DNA from: Endomicrobium proavitum
Lineage (GTDB): Bacteria > Elusimicrobiota > Endomicrobiia > Endomicrobiales > Endomicrobiaceae
Length of the DNA stretch: 64,000 nucleotides
Direction: 5' to 3'
Assembly (NCBI RefSeq): GCF_001027545.1
Contig: NZ_CP009498.1
Location: 558,001 to 622,000 of the forward strand
Below the pieces are notes generated by a model. It ran no database searches and was not told the DNA's origin. It was given only the letters and a program-made list of their open reading frames with translations. Below, piece after piece: positions 43,317 to 53,683 of the stretch. Numbering within the stretch: position 1 is the stretch's first letter; the number at the start of each line of letters is the position of its first letter. Made by a program: the position numbers and the translations under genes.

Positions 43317-44592
43317 AAACATACCTAAACTTCCGGGCGTATATATTATGCGCGACGGAATCGGTAATATTATTTATATCGGCAAGGCAAAAAGCCTTAA
43401 AGACAGAATATCTTCGTATTTTAACGCCGACAGCGAGTCTAAATCAACCGCAATAATTACTTCTATGCGCAAAATAGATTATATTTTGTGCGCGTCGGAA
43501 AGAGAAGCTCTGATCATTGAAAGACAGCTTATAAATAAAGTTCAGCCGTATTTTAACGCTATGTGGAAAGACGATAAGTCTTATCCTTACATAAAATTTT
43601 CGCTTCAGGAAGATTTTCCAAGACTTACTTTAACAAGAAAAAAACTTAAAGACGGCGCAGAGTATTTTGGTCCTTATCCGCAGATTTTTTATATCAAAAA
43701 ACTTGTGCGCTGGCTTGTAAAACTTTTTAAAATACGTCCGTGCAAACTTGATTTTTCCGAAGACAAGCTTCCTGAAGAAAAAAAAGTTAAGTCGTGCATA
43801 TATGTTCACACGGATATGTGTTACGGTCCGTGTCTTGGCAAAATAAGCTCGGCGGATTATAAAAATAAAATTAAAGACATAGAACTTTTTCTAAATGGAA
43901 AATTTAAAAAACTTGCCGACGAATGGGAAACTCAAATGAGCGAGTTAAGTTCTCAACTGAAATACGAGCAGGCGCAGGAAATACGCGACAGGCTTTACGC
44001 GCTGCAAAACATGTCTGAAAGAGTAATGATTAGCGAAATAACGCAGAATGATATAAATAAATCCGTAGAGCGCGCAGACAGCATCAACGAGCTTAAACAG
44101 GTTTTACATTTAAAACATATGCCCGCCGTTATAGAAGGCTTTGATAATTCAAACATTCAGGGAACTAACGCCGTGGCTTCTATGGTTCGCTTTACAAACG
44201 GTATTGCGGACAAAAAAAATTACCGCAGATTTAAAATAAAAACAGTCACAGGCGCCGATGATTTTGCAAGCATGCATGAAGTTGTTTTTCGCAGATATTC
44301 CGGCATAATAAGAAAGAATGAAAAACTGCCCGACTTAATTTTAATTGACGGCGGCAAGGGACAATTAAGCGCAGCTGCAGGCGCCTTGGAAGAATTGCAG
44401 GTGCTAACGCCGGTAATTTCGCTTGCTAAAAAAAACGAAGAAATATTTTTTCCGCAAAAAGATAAACCGCTTGTATTAAGCAAACATTCCGCAGCGCTAA
44501 AACTTTTGCAATCCGTGCGGGACGAATCTCACAGATTTGCGGTAAGTTATCACAGAAAGCTAAGAGAAAAAGAGTTTTTAAACGACAAGTAG
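43300..44592 (+). CDS. uvrC: UvrC-type excision nuclease, shortened
   Basis: The nuclease of nucleotide excision repair. It has the N-terminal GIY-YIG domain ('PGVYIMRDGIGNIIYIGKAK'), a Cys-containing segment, the UvrB-binding UVR helix pair (about 200-240) and the RNase-H-like nuclease, whose triad residues are visible: Asp in 'EGFDNSNIQG', Asp in 'LILIDGGKGQL', His in 'ESHRFAVSYH'. At 430 aa it is well below the usual ~600. About 90-100 residues between UVR and nuclease, and the C-terminal HhH DNA-binding pair, are absent. mscL follows, with no remnant. Confidence 0.9.
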   Translation: MNKHLENIPKLPGVYIMRDGIGNIIYIGKAKSLKDRISSYFNADSESKSTAIITSMRKIDYILCASEREALIIERQLINKVQPYFNAMWKDDKSYPYIKFSLQEDFPRLTLTRKKLKDGAEYFGPYPQIFYIKKLVRWLVKLFKIRPCKLDFSEDKLPEEKKVKSCIYVHTDMCYGPCLGKISSADYKNKIKDIELFLNGKFKKLADEWETQMSELSSQLKYEQAQEIRDRLYALQNMSERVMISEITQNDINKSVERADSINELKQVLHLKHMPAVIEGFDNSNIQGTNAVASMVRFTNGIADKKNYRRFKIKTVTGADDFASMHEVVFRRYSGIIRKNEKLPDLILIDGGKGQLSAAAGALEELQVLTPVISLAKKNEEIFFPQKDKPLVLSKHSAALKLLQSVRDESHRFAVSYHRKLREKEFLNDK

Positions 44593-44603
44593 GAGGATAA
44601 ACA

Positions 44604-45062
44604 ATGTTTCTTAAATCGTTTTTTAAAGAATTCAAAGATTTTGCCGTAAAAGGCAATGTTATTGACATGGCAGTCGGCATAATTATCGGCGCCGCGTTCA
44701 ATAATATAGTAAACTCTCTTGTTAAAGATATTATAATGCCGCCGATAGGAATTCTTTTAGGCAATATAGATTTTACAAACTTATTTGTAGTTCTAAAAGA
44801 CGGGAAAATTTTACCGCCATACAATACTCTTGCGTCAGCGCAATCCGCCGGAGCGGTAACATTAAACATCGGCTCGTTTATCAACTACACTATTTCGTTT
44901 ATAATAGTTGCCTTTGCAGTTTTTCTAATGATTAAAGCGTTAAACAAATTTAAAGAAAAACCTGCGCCTGCTCCTATAAATACAAAAGAATGCCCGTATT
45001 GCGCAACTACAATTCCGCTAAAAGCAATAAAATGTCCAAACTGCACGGAGAATTTAAAATGA
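44604..45062 (+). CDS. mscL: Large-conductance mechanosensitive channel MscL with a zinc-ribbon tail
   Basis: A pressure-relief channel of 152 aa. The first helix block 'FKDFAVKGNVIDMAVGIIIGAAFNNIV' and the second helix near residues 90-112 are typical. The cytoplasmic end carries a CxxC-x11-CxxC zinc ribbon ('CPYCATTIPLKAIKCPNC'), an extension seen in some MscL proteins. A good Shine-Dalgarno (AGGAGG) lies upstream. Its TGA overlaps the next ATG. Confidence 0.95.
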   Translation: MFLKSFFKEFKDFAVKGNVIDMAVGIIIGAAFNNIVNSLVKDIIMPPIGILLGNIDFTNLFVVLKDGKILPPYNTLASAQSAGAVTLNIGSFINYTISFIIVAFAVFLMIKALNKFKEKPAPAPINTKECPYCATTIPLKAIKCPNCTENLK

Positions 45063-45382
45063 AAAAACTTTCAAAAGAAATTTTAGAAAAAATGAAAAAC
45101 TACCCGCCTTTTTATGTAAAAGTTTGGAAAGAATGTTTCAATATTCCGGCGGGAAAAACATTAACCTATTTGCAGCTTGCAAAAAAGATAGGCGCCCCGA
45201 AAGCCGCAAGAGCCGTAGGCACAGCTTTAAGCAAAAATCCGTTTGCGCCTGTTGTTCCGTGCCACAGAGTTATAAGAACCGACGGAAAAATGGGCGGGTT
45301 TTCCGCAAAAGGCGGAATAAAACTTAAACTTAAAATGTTGGATTATGAAAAAAGGACGGGTAAAAATGCAAAACTTTCTTAA
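45059..45382 (+). CDS. Methylated-DNA-protein cysteine methyltransferase, single-domain form
   Basis: 107 aa, only the C-terminal DNA-binding/alkyl-acceptor domain of the Ada/MGMT family. The acceptor Cys is in 'VVPCHRVI', and 'GKTLTYLQLAKKIG' gives the helix-turn-helix. The Cys is present, so it is not an inactive alkyltransferase-like (Trp) protein. The N-terminal domain of full-length Ogt/MGMT is missing. It overlaps mscL (ATGA) and the following Sel1 gene. Confidence 0.88.
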   Translation: MKKLSKEILEKMKNYPPFYVKVWKECFNIPAGKTLTYLQLAKKIGAPKAARAVGTALSKNPFAPVVPCHRVIRTDGKMGGFSAKGGIKLKLKMLDYEKRTGKNAKLS

Positions 45383-46409
45383 AGTCTTTTTAGCGTTGTT
45401 TATTACATTTTCACTTTTAAGCGCTGCAAACGCGGAAAAAACAGTTAAAGAACTTGAAGAACTCTCCGCCATGGGCGATATAGTTTCGCAATATAATCTT
45501 GGATACTATTATTATAAAGGAGAATACGGATTGCCCCAAGATTACAAAAAAGCTTTTGAATATTTTTTGCTTGCAGCTTCTCAGGATGACGCAGAAGCCC
45601 AGCTTCAAGTTGCCGTTATGTATAAAAACGGTTTAGGGACACAGCAAGACATACATAAAGCCGTTGAATTCTACGCCAAAGCTTCTTCTCATGGAATTAC
45701 GTCGGCACAATATAATCTGGCAGTTATATATGAACAAGACAAAAATTATAATCAAGCTTTTAAATATTACACGCTTGCCTCAAACGCCGGCGATGCGCAG
45801 GCTCAAAATAATTTAGCTTTAATGTATGAGCAAGCAAGAGGAACTGCCCAAGATTTTGGTAAAGCTGAAAATTTATATTTAAAATCTGCGGCAAGCGGGA
45901 ATGTAGCGGCACAAAATAATTTAGCGGGTCTTTACGCAATAAAACTTAAAGAACCGCAAAAAGCCATAGAGTGGTATATAAAAGCCGCAAACGCGGGAGT
46001 AGTTAGCGCGCAATATAATCTTGGAGTAATTTACGACCAGCTGCAAGATTATAAAAAAGCTTTTGAATATTATTCTTTAGCGGCAGAAAAAAATAATACA
46101 GCCGCGCAATATAATCTTGCAATTTTGTATGAAGACGGGAAAGGGGTAGAAAAAAATTACAAAAAAGCCATAGAGCTTTATGCTAAAGCCGCGCAAAGCA
46201 ACGATTCTGCAGCGCAAAACAATTTGGGCGTTTTAAGCTTTCACGGCGCCGACGGGGTTGAAAAAGATTACAGCAAAGCAGCCGCATATTTTACTCTTGC
46301 GGCAAAAAACGGAAACCGGACGGCTGCAAAAAATTTAGAAGAGCTCAATAAACCGTCGCGCGTTAATGCAAATATTGTAAAAGAAAGTTCAAAAGACATA
46401 ACCAGATAA
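45366..46409 (+). CDS. Exported Sel1-like repeat (TPR-type) protein
   Basis: 347 aa. A signal peptide (about 1-21, ending 'SAANA-EK') precedes eight Sel1 repeats of about 36 residues, each with an 'AQYNLAVIYE'/'AQNNLALMYE' helix and a 'DYKKAFEYY' helix. Sel1 proteins are scaffolds for protein contacts, here in the periplasm. The start at 45366 gives the best signal peptide; the gene begins inside the alkyltransferase gene. Confidence 0.9.
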   Translation: MQNFLKVFLALFITFSLLSAANAEKTVKELEELSAMGDIVSQYNLGYYYYKGEYGLPQDYKKAFEYFLLAASQDDAEAQLQVAVMYKNGLGTQQDIHKAVEFYAKASSHGITSAQYNLAVIYEQDKNYNQAFKYYTLASNAGDAQAQNNLALMYEQARGTAQDFGKAENLYLKSAASGNVAAQNNLAGLYAIKLKEPQKAIEWYIKAANAGVVSAQYNLGVIYDQLQDYKKAFEYYSLAAEKNNTAAQYNLAILYEDGKGVEKNYKKAIELYAKAAQSNDSAAQNNLGVLSFHGADGVEKDYSKAAAYFTLAAKNGNRTAAKNLEELNKPSRVNANIVKESSKDITR

Positions 46410-47053
46410 TGCTTTTATTTATTAAAGACAAGCCGCGCAATGCGGCAATGAATATGGCAATAGACGAGGTTATTTTTGACAATCTGCAAGACGATGCAGT
46501 CTTAAGAATTTATCTTTGGGATAAAGCTTACACAACAATCGGCTACTTTCAAAAAAATGAGGCTGAAGCCACAAGAAGGCTTACCGGCGGACTTTTGGTT
46601 AATCACAAAAATGACGTCTCTTACGGTTTCTGCGCAAACGCTCAAAGCTGGCAGCACATTTACAATCAGGAAGATACTTATAAATATATTCACACGGCAA
46701 TAAAAAAAGCTCTTAAAGCCTTAGGATACAATTCAAATTTTGCACAGGTAACTTCGCAAAAACAAACGCTGTGCGTTCAAACGCTTTACACGGACGATTT
46801 AATGTATAACGGAAAAAAGATTCTCGGCTCTTGCATGCGCAGGAGAGGCAAAAAGATTTTAGTTCAAGGTTCCGTTCACTTGCAGCTGGAAGACGCTGCA
46901 ATAGAAAAATTTGCAGCGGAATTTGCAAAAAATCTTGCAGAAATACTTGATACAAATTTTAAAGAAATAAAATTAACAGATGCGCATTTGCAAAAAGCAA
47001 AAGCGATTGCCGAAGAAAAATATTTAAACGATAGTTGGAATAAAAAGTTTTAA
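46409..47053 (+). CDS. Lipoate-protein ligase/octanoyltransferase family protein (LplA/LipM-like)
   Basis: 214 aa of the BPL/LplA/LipB fold, attaching lipoate or octanoate to carrier proteins. 'RRLTGGLLVNH' is the family RRxTGG motif, and 'YNGKKILGSCMRRRG' holds the conserved Lys. The small LplA C-terminal domain is absent, so it may act as a LipM-type octanoyltransferase feeding LipA (encoded at 58295). Starts 1 nt into the Sel1 stop. Confidence 0.85.
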   Translation: MLLFIKDKPRNAAMNMAIDEVIFDNLQDDAVLRIYLWDKAYTTIGYFQKNEAEATRRLTGGLLVNHKNDVSYGFCANAQSWQHIYNQEDTYKYIHTAIKKALKALGYNSNFAQVTSQKQTLCVQTLYTDDLMYNGKKILGSCMRRRGKKILVQGSVHLQLEDAAIEKFAAEFAKNLAEILDTNFKEIKLTDAHLQKAKAIAEEKYLNDSWNKKF

Positions 47054-47064
47054 CAAGGAATAAA

Positions 47065-48096
47065 ATGAAAAAGTATCTTCTTGATTTCACCGGCGCGCAG
47101 TTTAGAGCTGCGGCAAATTCAATAATAAAGCAAGACTACAGATTAAAACAAATTATTGAGTGGGTTTACGTAAAAAAAGCCGCGTCTTTTGAAGAGTTTA
47201 CAAACCTTCCGAAAGATCTGCGCGAAAAATTAAACGAAACTTTTTTTCTGCGCTCTTTAAAAATAGTAAAAAAAGAAAAATCCATAATAGACGGCACCGT
47301 GCGATATACGTTTCAAACATTAGACAAAAAATATTTTTTTGCCGTATTTTTGCCGGCAAAAGGTAAAAACTCAGTGTGTATTTCATCTCAAATAGGCTGT
47401 CCTGTTGCGTGCGCTTTTTGCTCTTCGGGTAAAGTTAAACTTGCAAGAAATTTATCGCGCGGGGAAATTATTGAGCAAATTTTGCAAATTGAAAACGACG
47501 CAAAAGAAAAAGTTTCCGGCGTCTTATTTATGGGCATGGGCGAGCCGATGTTAAACTTTAACAATCTTGATTTGGTTTTAAAATCGCTTCTCTCAAATAA
47601 AGAATTCGGTATCGGCAAAAGACACATAACAGTTTCAACCGTCGGTATTGTTCCAGCTATAGAAAAACTTGCCGACGAAAATTTCGGCGTACGTCTTGCA
47701 ATTTCGCTTCATGCCGTTGACGAAAAACAGAGAAAAAAACTTATTCCAAATAATTTAGGTTTTAAAATAGAAGAAATTTTAAGCGCCGGAAAATACTATC
47801 TTAAAAAAACAAATTCGCGGCTTACAATTGAATACATTCTTGTAAAAGACATCAATGACAACGTTGCCGACGCGCACAAACTTACAAGGCTAATGCGTAA
47901 AAACGATCTTATAAATCCGGACGTTCAGGTAAACTTAATACCTTTTAATCCGGTTGCAGACGTAAACTTTAAAACTCCGGCGCAGGAATCTATTCAAAAG
48001 TTTAAAAATATTTTAAAAGTTAACGGGATTACAACGAATGTCCGGCAAGCAAAAGGCGCCGATATAAGCGCCGCCTGCGGTCAGCTTGGGTACTAA
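47065..48096 (+). CDS. rlmN: Dual-specificity rRNA/tRNA adenine-C2 methyltransferase RlmN
   Basis: A radical-SAM enzyme methylating A2503 of 23S rRNA and A37 of some tRNAs. The cluster motif CxxxCxxC is in 'CPVACAFCSSGKVKL', 'GVLFMGMGEPMLN' is the GEP-type motif, and the C-terminal Cys needed for release is in 'ADISAACGQL'. 343 aa, normal. AAGGA lies 8 nt before the ATG. The stop is followed by the nusB promoter. Confidence 0.96.
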   Translation: MKKYLLDFTGAQFRAAANSIIKQDYRLKQIIEWVYVKKAASFEEFTNLPKDLREKLNETFFLRSLKIVKKEKSIIDGTVRYTFQTLDKKYFFAVFLPAKGKNSVCISSQIGCPVACAFCSSGKVKLARNLSRGEIIEQILQIENDAKEKVSGVLFMGMGEPMLNFNNLDLVLKSLLSNKEFGIGKRHITVSTVGIVPAIEKLADENFGVRLAISLHAVDEKQRKKLIPNNLGFKIEEILSAGKYYLKKTNSRLTIEYILVKDINDNVADAHKLTRLMRKNDLINPDVQVNLIPFNPVADVNFKTPAQESIQKFKNILKVNGITTNVRQAKGADISAACGQLGY

Positions 48097-48104
48097 AATA
48101 AAAT

Positions 48105-48133
48105 TTGCCGTTAACGTCTTTTTTTGGTAAAAT
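48105..48133 (+). promoter_or_regulatory. Promoter of nusB
   Basis: TTGCCG (48105-48110), 17 nt, then TAAAAT (48128-48133), giving a leader of about 33 nt to the nusB ATG. No strong Shine-Dalgarno is present (weak GGGG at 48158-48161). Confidence 0.7.
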
Positions 48134-48172
48134 TACACATCTCAAATATATATTTACGGGGTCTGTGAAATT

Positions 48173-48580
48173 ATGAGCAGCAGAAGAGAAGCAAGAGAAT
48201 GTTCTTTGCAGATGCTATACGCTACCGACAACTGCGCAATGGATTGCAATGCAGTGTATTCGTGTTTTGACGAATATTACCCCAAAGGCGAGCCTTACAA
48301 AGAATTTGCTCTTAAACTTTTTAAAGGCGTCTGCGATAAACGCGAAGAAATAGACGCTCTCATAAACAGCTACGCAAAAAATTGGGATCTTAAACGAATG
48401 GCGGCGGTAGATCGCAATATTATAAGACTTGCCGCCTACGAAGTTATAGATATGCCGCAAACACCCATCAATGTTATCATAGACGAAGCCGTAGAAATTT
48501 CAAAGAAATATTCCACAAAAGATTCAAGCAAGTTTGTCAACGGTATTTTAGATAAACTAAAAGCCGTCCGAAATAAATAA
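48173..48580 (+). CDS. nusB: Transcription antitermination factor NusB
   Basis: A 135-aa all-helical RNA-binding protein that, with S10, supports rRNA antitermination. It has the family start 'SSRREARECSLQMLYA', then 'DRNIIRLAAYEV' and 'PINVIIDEAVEISKKYSTKDSSKFVNGILD'. It begins a transcription unit with its own promoter and ends at an intrinsic terminator. Confidence 0.95.
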   Translation: MSSRREARECSLQMLYATDNCAMDCNAVYSCFDEYYPKGEPYKEFALKLFKGVCDKREEIDALINSYAKNWDLKRMAAVDRNIIRLAAYEVIDMPQTPINVIIDEAVEISKKYSTKDSSKFVNGILDKLKAVRNK

Positions 48581-48591
48581 TAAATTACCCT

Positions 48592-50834
<2,243 letters not shown>

Positions 50835-50881
50835 TCTCCATATTTTGTCACAGTTACAGGGGACATTAATATATAATAAAA

Positions 50882-50948
50882 TTGTTATAAACAAACAGGC
50901 GCATAGAAATTTCAATATGCAGTTTGAAAAATAGCAGGTGAAGAAAAA
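50882..50948 (+). pseudogene. Decayed fragment of the rlu pseudouridine synthase gene
   Basis: 50882-50896 is identical to 51834-51848 of the intact rlu gene. After a clean loss of 150 nt, 50899-50948 matches 52001-52050 at 45 of 50 positions. In frame it reads 'VINKQAHRNFNMQFEK' and then TAG where the intact gene has TCG (Ser). It is flanked by AGGGGACA (50858-50865) and GTGTTCCCGGGAC (50951-50963), imperfectly inverted. The rest of 50835-50996 shows no gene. Confidence 0.75.
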
Positions 50949-50996
50949 GAGTGTTCCCGGGACGTGGCAAACGGCAGAAAATATTCATCCTCGCAG

Positions 50997-51025
50997 TTGA
51001 CATACCCTCATTATTAGTATATACT
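50997..51025 (+). promoter_or_regulatory. Strong promoter of the toxin-antitoxin operon
   Basis: Consensus TTGACA (50997-51002), 17 nt, then TATACT (51020-51025). The -10 box is covered by the 51017-51037 palindrome. The leader to the antitoxin ATG is about 29 nt and ends in a GGAGG Shine-Dalgarno. Confidence 0.8.
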
Positions 51026-51037
51026 TTTCATATATAC
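51017..51037. promoter_or_regulatory. Likely antitoxin operator palindrome
   Basis: GTATATA (51017-51023) and TATATAC (51031-51037) form a perfect 7-bp inverted repeat with a 7-nt spacer, over the -10 box and transcription start. AbrB-type antitoxins usually repress their own operon from such sites. Confidence 0.6.
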
Positions 51038-51060
51038 ATATAAATACATTGGAGGACATT

Positions 51061-51306
51061 ATGAGCGCAACAATTGCAAAGGTTTTTACAAGCGGAAACT
51101 CGCAGGCTATAAGACTGCCTAAAAAGTTTCGTTTTAGCGTTGATGAAGTTTATATATCAAAAGAAAATAATAAATTAATAATTGTGCCTAAAAATAAGAA
51201 GTGGGAATCAAAAGAAGAAATTATAAACTTCTTTTCTGCAGTGCATTGCCCTGATTTTAAACTTTCAAGAAAAGATTCAAAACCACAGAAAAGGAATCTA
51301 TTCTAA
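51061..51306 (+). CDS. AbrB/SpoVT-type antitoxin (VapB-like)
   Basis: 81 aa. The swapped-hairpin DNA-binding fold is seen in 'TIAKVFTSGNSQAIRLPKKFRF', followed by 'EVYISKENNKLIIVPK'. The C-terminal part would bind and block the toxin. The start at 51061 has a GGAGG 5-9 nt upstream. The stop overlaps the toxin ATG by 1 nt, the usual coupling in such pairs. Confidence 0.9.
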   Translation: MSATIAKVFTSGNSQAIRLPKKFRFSVDEVYISKENNKLIIVPKNKKWESKEEIINFFSAVHCPDFKLSRKDSKPQKRNLF

Positions 51307-51707
51307 TGTCAAAAACGTATATCCTTGATACCGATATTTGTAGTTACATTATAAGAGAAAATCCAAAAACAGTGATAGATAAGTTTTGGGAACATAAAAA
51401 CGATGATTTTTATATAACATCTATAACTCTTGCGGAACTTATGTATGGCGTTGCGCATAAAGGTTCTGCCAAAATTGCAAAACAAGTGGAAGTATTCCTT
51501 TCCCGTATGATGATAATAGATTTTAATGATACGGCAGCAGAAGAATACGCAAAAATTCGCTACACACTTGAAAAAACAGGCAATACTATAGGTAATATGG
51601 ACATGCTAATTGCAGCTTGCGCACTTGCTTGCGACGGAACTCTTATTACAAACAACAAAAAACATTTCTTAAAAATTCCCAATTTAAAAATAGAGCATTG
51701 GTTATAA
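51306..51707 (+). CDS. PIN-domain ribonuclease toxin (VapC-like)
   Basis: 133 aa. Acidic active-site residues: Asp in 'ILDTDICSYI', Glu in 'ITLAELMYGV', Asp in 'GNMDMLIAACAL'; 'LITNNKKHFLKI' is the fourth conserved block, with Asn in place of acid as in many VapC proteins. These toxins cut tRNA or other RNA to stop growth. All key residues are intact. VapC and FitB cannot be told apart from sequence alone. Confidence 0.9.
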   Translation: MSKTYILDTDICSYIIRENPKTVIDKFWEHKNDDFYITSITLAELMYGVAHKGSAKIAKQVEVFLSRMMIIDFNDTAAEEYAKIRYTLEKTGNTIGNMDMLIAACALACDGTLITNNKKHFLKIPNLKIEHWL

Positions 51708-51790
51708 AATGTCAAGCTATCACAAAGGCACATCAAACAACAGAATTTAAGTCTATTCAGATCTATAGTCAAGGAAATGAGCAAAAAACC

Positions 51791-52507
51791 ATGAAACCGC
51801 CAATAGAAATTATTTATCAAGACGATAACATACTTGTTATAAACAAACCTCCAAAAGTGTTGGTTATTCCGGATCAGCATACGCATGAGAATAGGACGTT
51901 GGTGGGGTTGCTTAAAAAGAAGCTTAATCAAAAAATTTGGGTTGTGCATCGCATTGACCGTGATACCACCGGAGTTTTAGTGTTTGCTAAAAATGCGGAG
52001 GCTCATAGAAATTTAAGCATGCAGTTTGAAAAATCGCAGGTGAAGAAAAAATATATTGCATTGCTTTCCGGCGTGTTGGAAGAAGATGAAGGCGCTATAA
52101 ATAAACCTATTTTAGTTTCCGACAGAGATGTTTCTATAGACGACGAAGGGAAAGATTCTATAACGGATTTTACAGTTTTGGAGCGTTTTAAAAGCTACAC
52201 ATTAGTTGAAGCGCGTCCGCAAACAGGGCGCAGACATCAGATAAGAATACATTTTTGGTCTCTCGGACATCCGCTTGCTATAGACAGCGATTACGGCGTT
52301 TACGACCCGATTCTTTTATCTGCATTTAAACGAAACTACAAAGAAAAAGACGGTCAAAAAGAAAAACCGCTTATAGACAGGCTTACGCTTCATGCGGCAG
52401 AGTTAACGCTAACGCTGCCCGCCACTAAAGAGCAAAAAACTTTCACAGCGCCGCTGCCGAAAGATTTTGAAATTACGCTCAAACAGCTTCGGAAATATTA
52501 TAAATAA
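51791..52507 (+). CDS. RluA-family RNA pseudouridine synthase
   Basis: 238 aa. Catalytic Asp in the 'HRIDRDTTGVLVFAKN' motif, 'ARPQTGRRHQIRIH' and the C-terminal 'LTLHAAELTLTLP' are all RluA-family blocks. No N-terminal S4 domain. The start at 51791 (MKPPIEIIYQDDNILVINKP) matches the domain start; the longer frame runs back into vapC. The Shine-Dalgarno is weak (AAGGA, about 15 nt upstream). A broken copy lies on the other side of the toxin-antitoxin pair. Which uridine it modifies is not clear. Confidence 0.9.
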   Translation: MKPPIEIIYQDDNILVINKPPKVLVIPDQHTHENRTLVGLLKKKLNQKIWVVHRIDRDTTGVLVFAKNAEAHRNLSMQFEKSQVKKKYIALLSGVLEEDEGAINKPILVSDRDVSIDDEGKDSITDFTVLERFKSYTLVEARPQTGRRHQIRIHFWSLGHPLAIDSDYGVYDPILLSAFKRNYKEKDGQKEKPLIDRLTLHAAELTLTLPATKEQKTFTAPLPKDFEITLKQLRKYYK

Positions 52508-52568
52508 TTATCTGTGTCATTGCCACAACACAAAACGGCATAACAATAATTTAATAGGAGCAAATACA

Positions 52569-53612
52569 ATGTCTTCAAAAGTTTACTTTTTACCTTGGAA
52601 GAAGCGTAATGAGTTATATAAGTTTTTAAAAAAAGCAAAAGCGTTTGAACATGTAAAAGCGAGAAATTTTATTGCTATAAAAATTCATTTTGGGGAAGAC
52701 GGTAATGAGGGGTATATAAAACCTCAATACGTTGCGCCGGTTGTTAAAATTGCTCGGGAAAAAACGGCGTTTCCGTTTCTTACCGACTGCAGCACAATTT
52801 ATGTAGGCAAACGTTCCGACGCGTATCATCACGCGTTGCTTGCAAACAAGCATGGGTTTACAATAGAAAGCTGCGGTTGTCCTGTTATAATTGCCGACGG
52901 TATAAGAGGAAACACAAAAGAATACGTTAAAGTAAATTTAAAACATTTTAAAACAGTTTCTATAGGCAGCGATATTGCGCAGTCGGACGGTTTTATTTTT
53001 ATGAACCATTTTAAAGGTCATGAAATATCCGGCTTTGGCGGAGCGTTAAAAAATATTGGCATGGGCTGCGGCAGCAAAGAAGGAAAATACGCCATGCATC
53101 ATTCATCAAAGCCTGCGGTAAAAGTTTCAAAATGCACGGCATGCGGAAACTGTGTTAAACATTGCTATCAGGGCGCGCTAAAACTTGTCAACAAAAAAAT
53201 AGTTATGGACAAAAAAAAATGCGTAGGCTGCGGTCAGTGTATTGTGTCGTGCGTGTTCGGCGTGTTTGAACTTAATTGGAACGAAAGCCCAAAAGCTGTT
53301 CAGGAAAAAATTGTGGAATACGCTGCAGGCGTGTTAAAAAATAAAAAAGCTTCTTACATAAATTTTTTAAATCATATAAGCAAAAACTGCGATTGTTTCT
53401 CGGTGAAAAATCCGCCGTTAATGGAAGACGTGGGCATTGTAGCCGGCGCAGACCCCGTAGCCGTAGATCAGGCAAGCTACGATTTAGTAAATAAAGCTTA
53501 CGGAAAAAATTTCTTTAAGAAAATTTTCCCTGAAATAGATCCAACCGCCCAATTAGAATACGCCGAAAAAATAGGCCTTGGAACAAGGGATTACGAGTTG
53601 ATTAATTACTAA
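52569..53612 (+). CDS. DUF362 protein with two 4Fe-4S clusters
   Basis: 347 aa. A DUF362 domain is split around a bacterial ferredoxin insert (about 185-245) with 'CTACGNCVKHC' and 'CVGCGQCIVSC', enough for two 4Fe-4S clusters. 'IHFGEDGNEGYIKPQYV' and 'MNHFKGHEISGFGGALKNIGMG' are typical DUF362 blocks. The family is widespread in anaerobes and its reaction is not established. It has a TAGGAG Shine-Dalgarno. The spacer before it (52508-52568) holds a TGTGTCATTGCC stretch shared with the rel-rpmB spacer. Confidence 0.88.
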   Translation: MSSKVYFLPWKKRNELYKFLKKAKAFEHVKARNFIAIKIHFGEDGNEGYIKPQYVAPVVKIAREKTAFPFLTDCSTIYVGKRSDAYHHALLANKHGFTIESCGCPVIIADGIRGNTKEYVKVNLKHFKTVSIGSDIAQSDGFIFMNHFKGHEISGFGGALKNIGMGCGSKEGKYAMHHSSKPAVKVSKCTACGNCVKHCYQGALKLVNKKIVMDKKKCVGCGQCIVSCVFGVFELNWNESPKAVQEKIVEYAAGVLKNKKASYINFLNHISKNCDCFSVKNPPLMEDVGIVAGADPVAVDQASYDLVNKAYGKNFFKKIFPEIDPTAQLEYAEKIGLGTRDYELINY

Positions 53613-53683
53613 TTAAATATTAAAAATTTAAATGACAAGGATATTGACAAACTGATAGTTATTTCCCCAAGAAAGGTAATAAA

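Noticed and set aside
44570-44610. Frameshift as the cause of the short UvrC
   Set aside because: The stop is followed at once by a strong ribosome site and mscL. No HhH-coding remnant is seen in any frame nearby.
51617-51790. Longer start for the pseudouridine synthase
   Set aside because: It would overlap the end of vapC by about 90 nt and adds residues without family match. The domain begins at the ATG at 51791.
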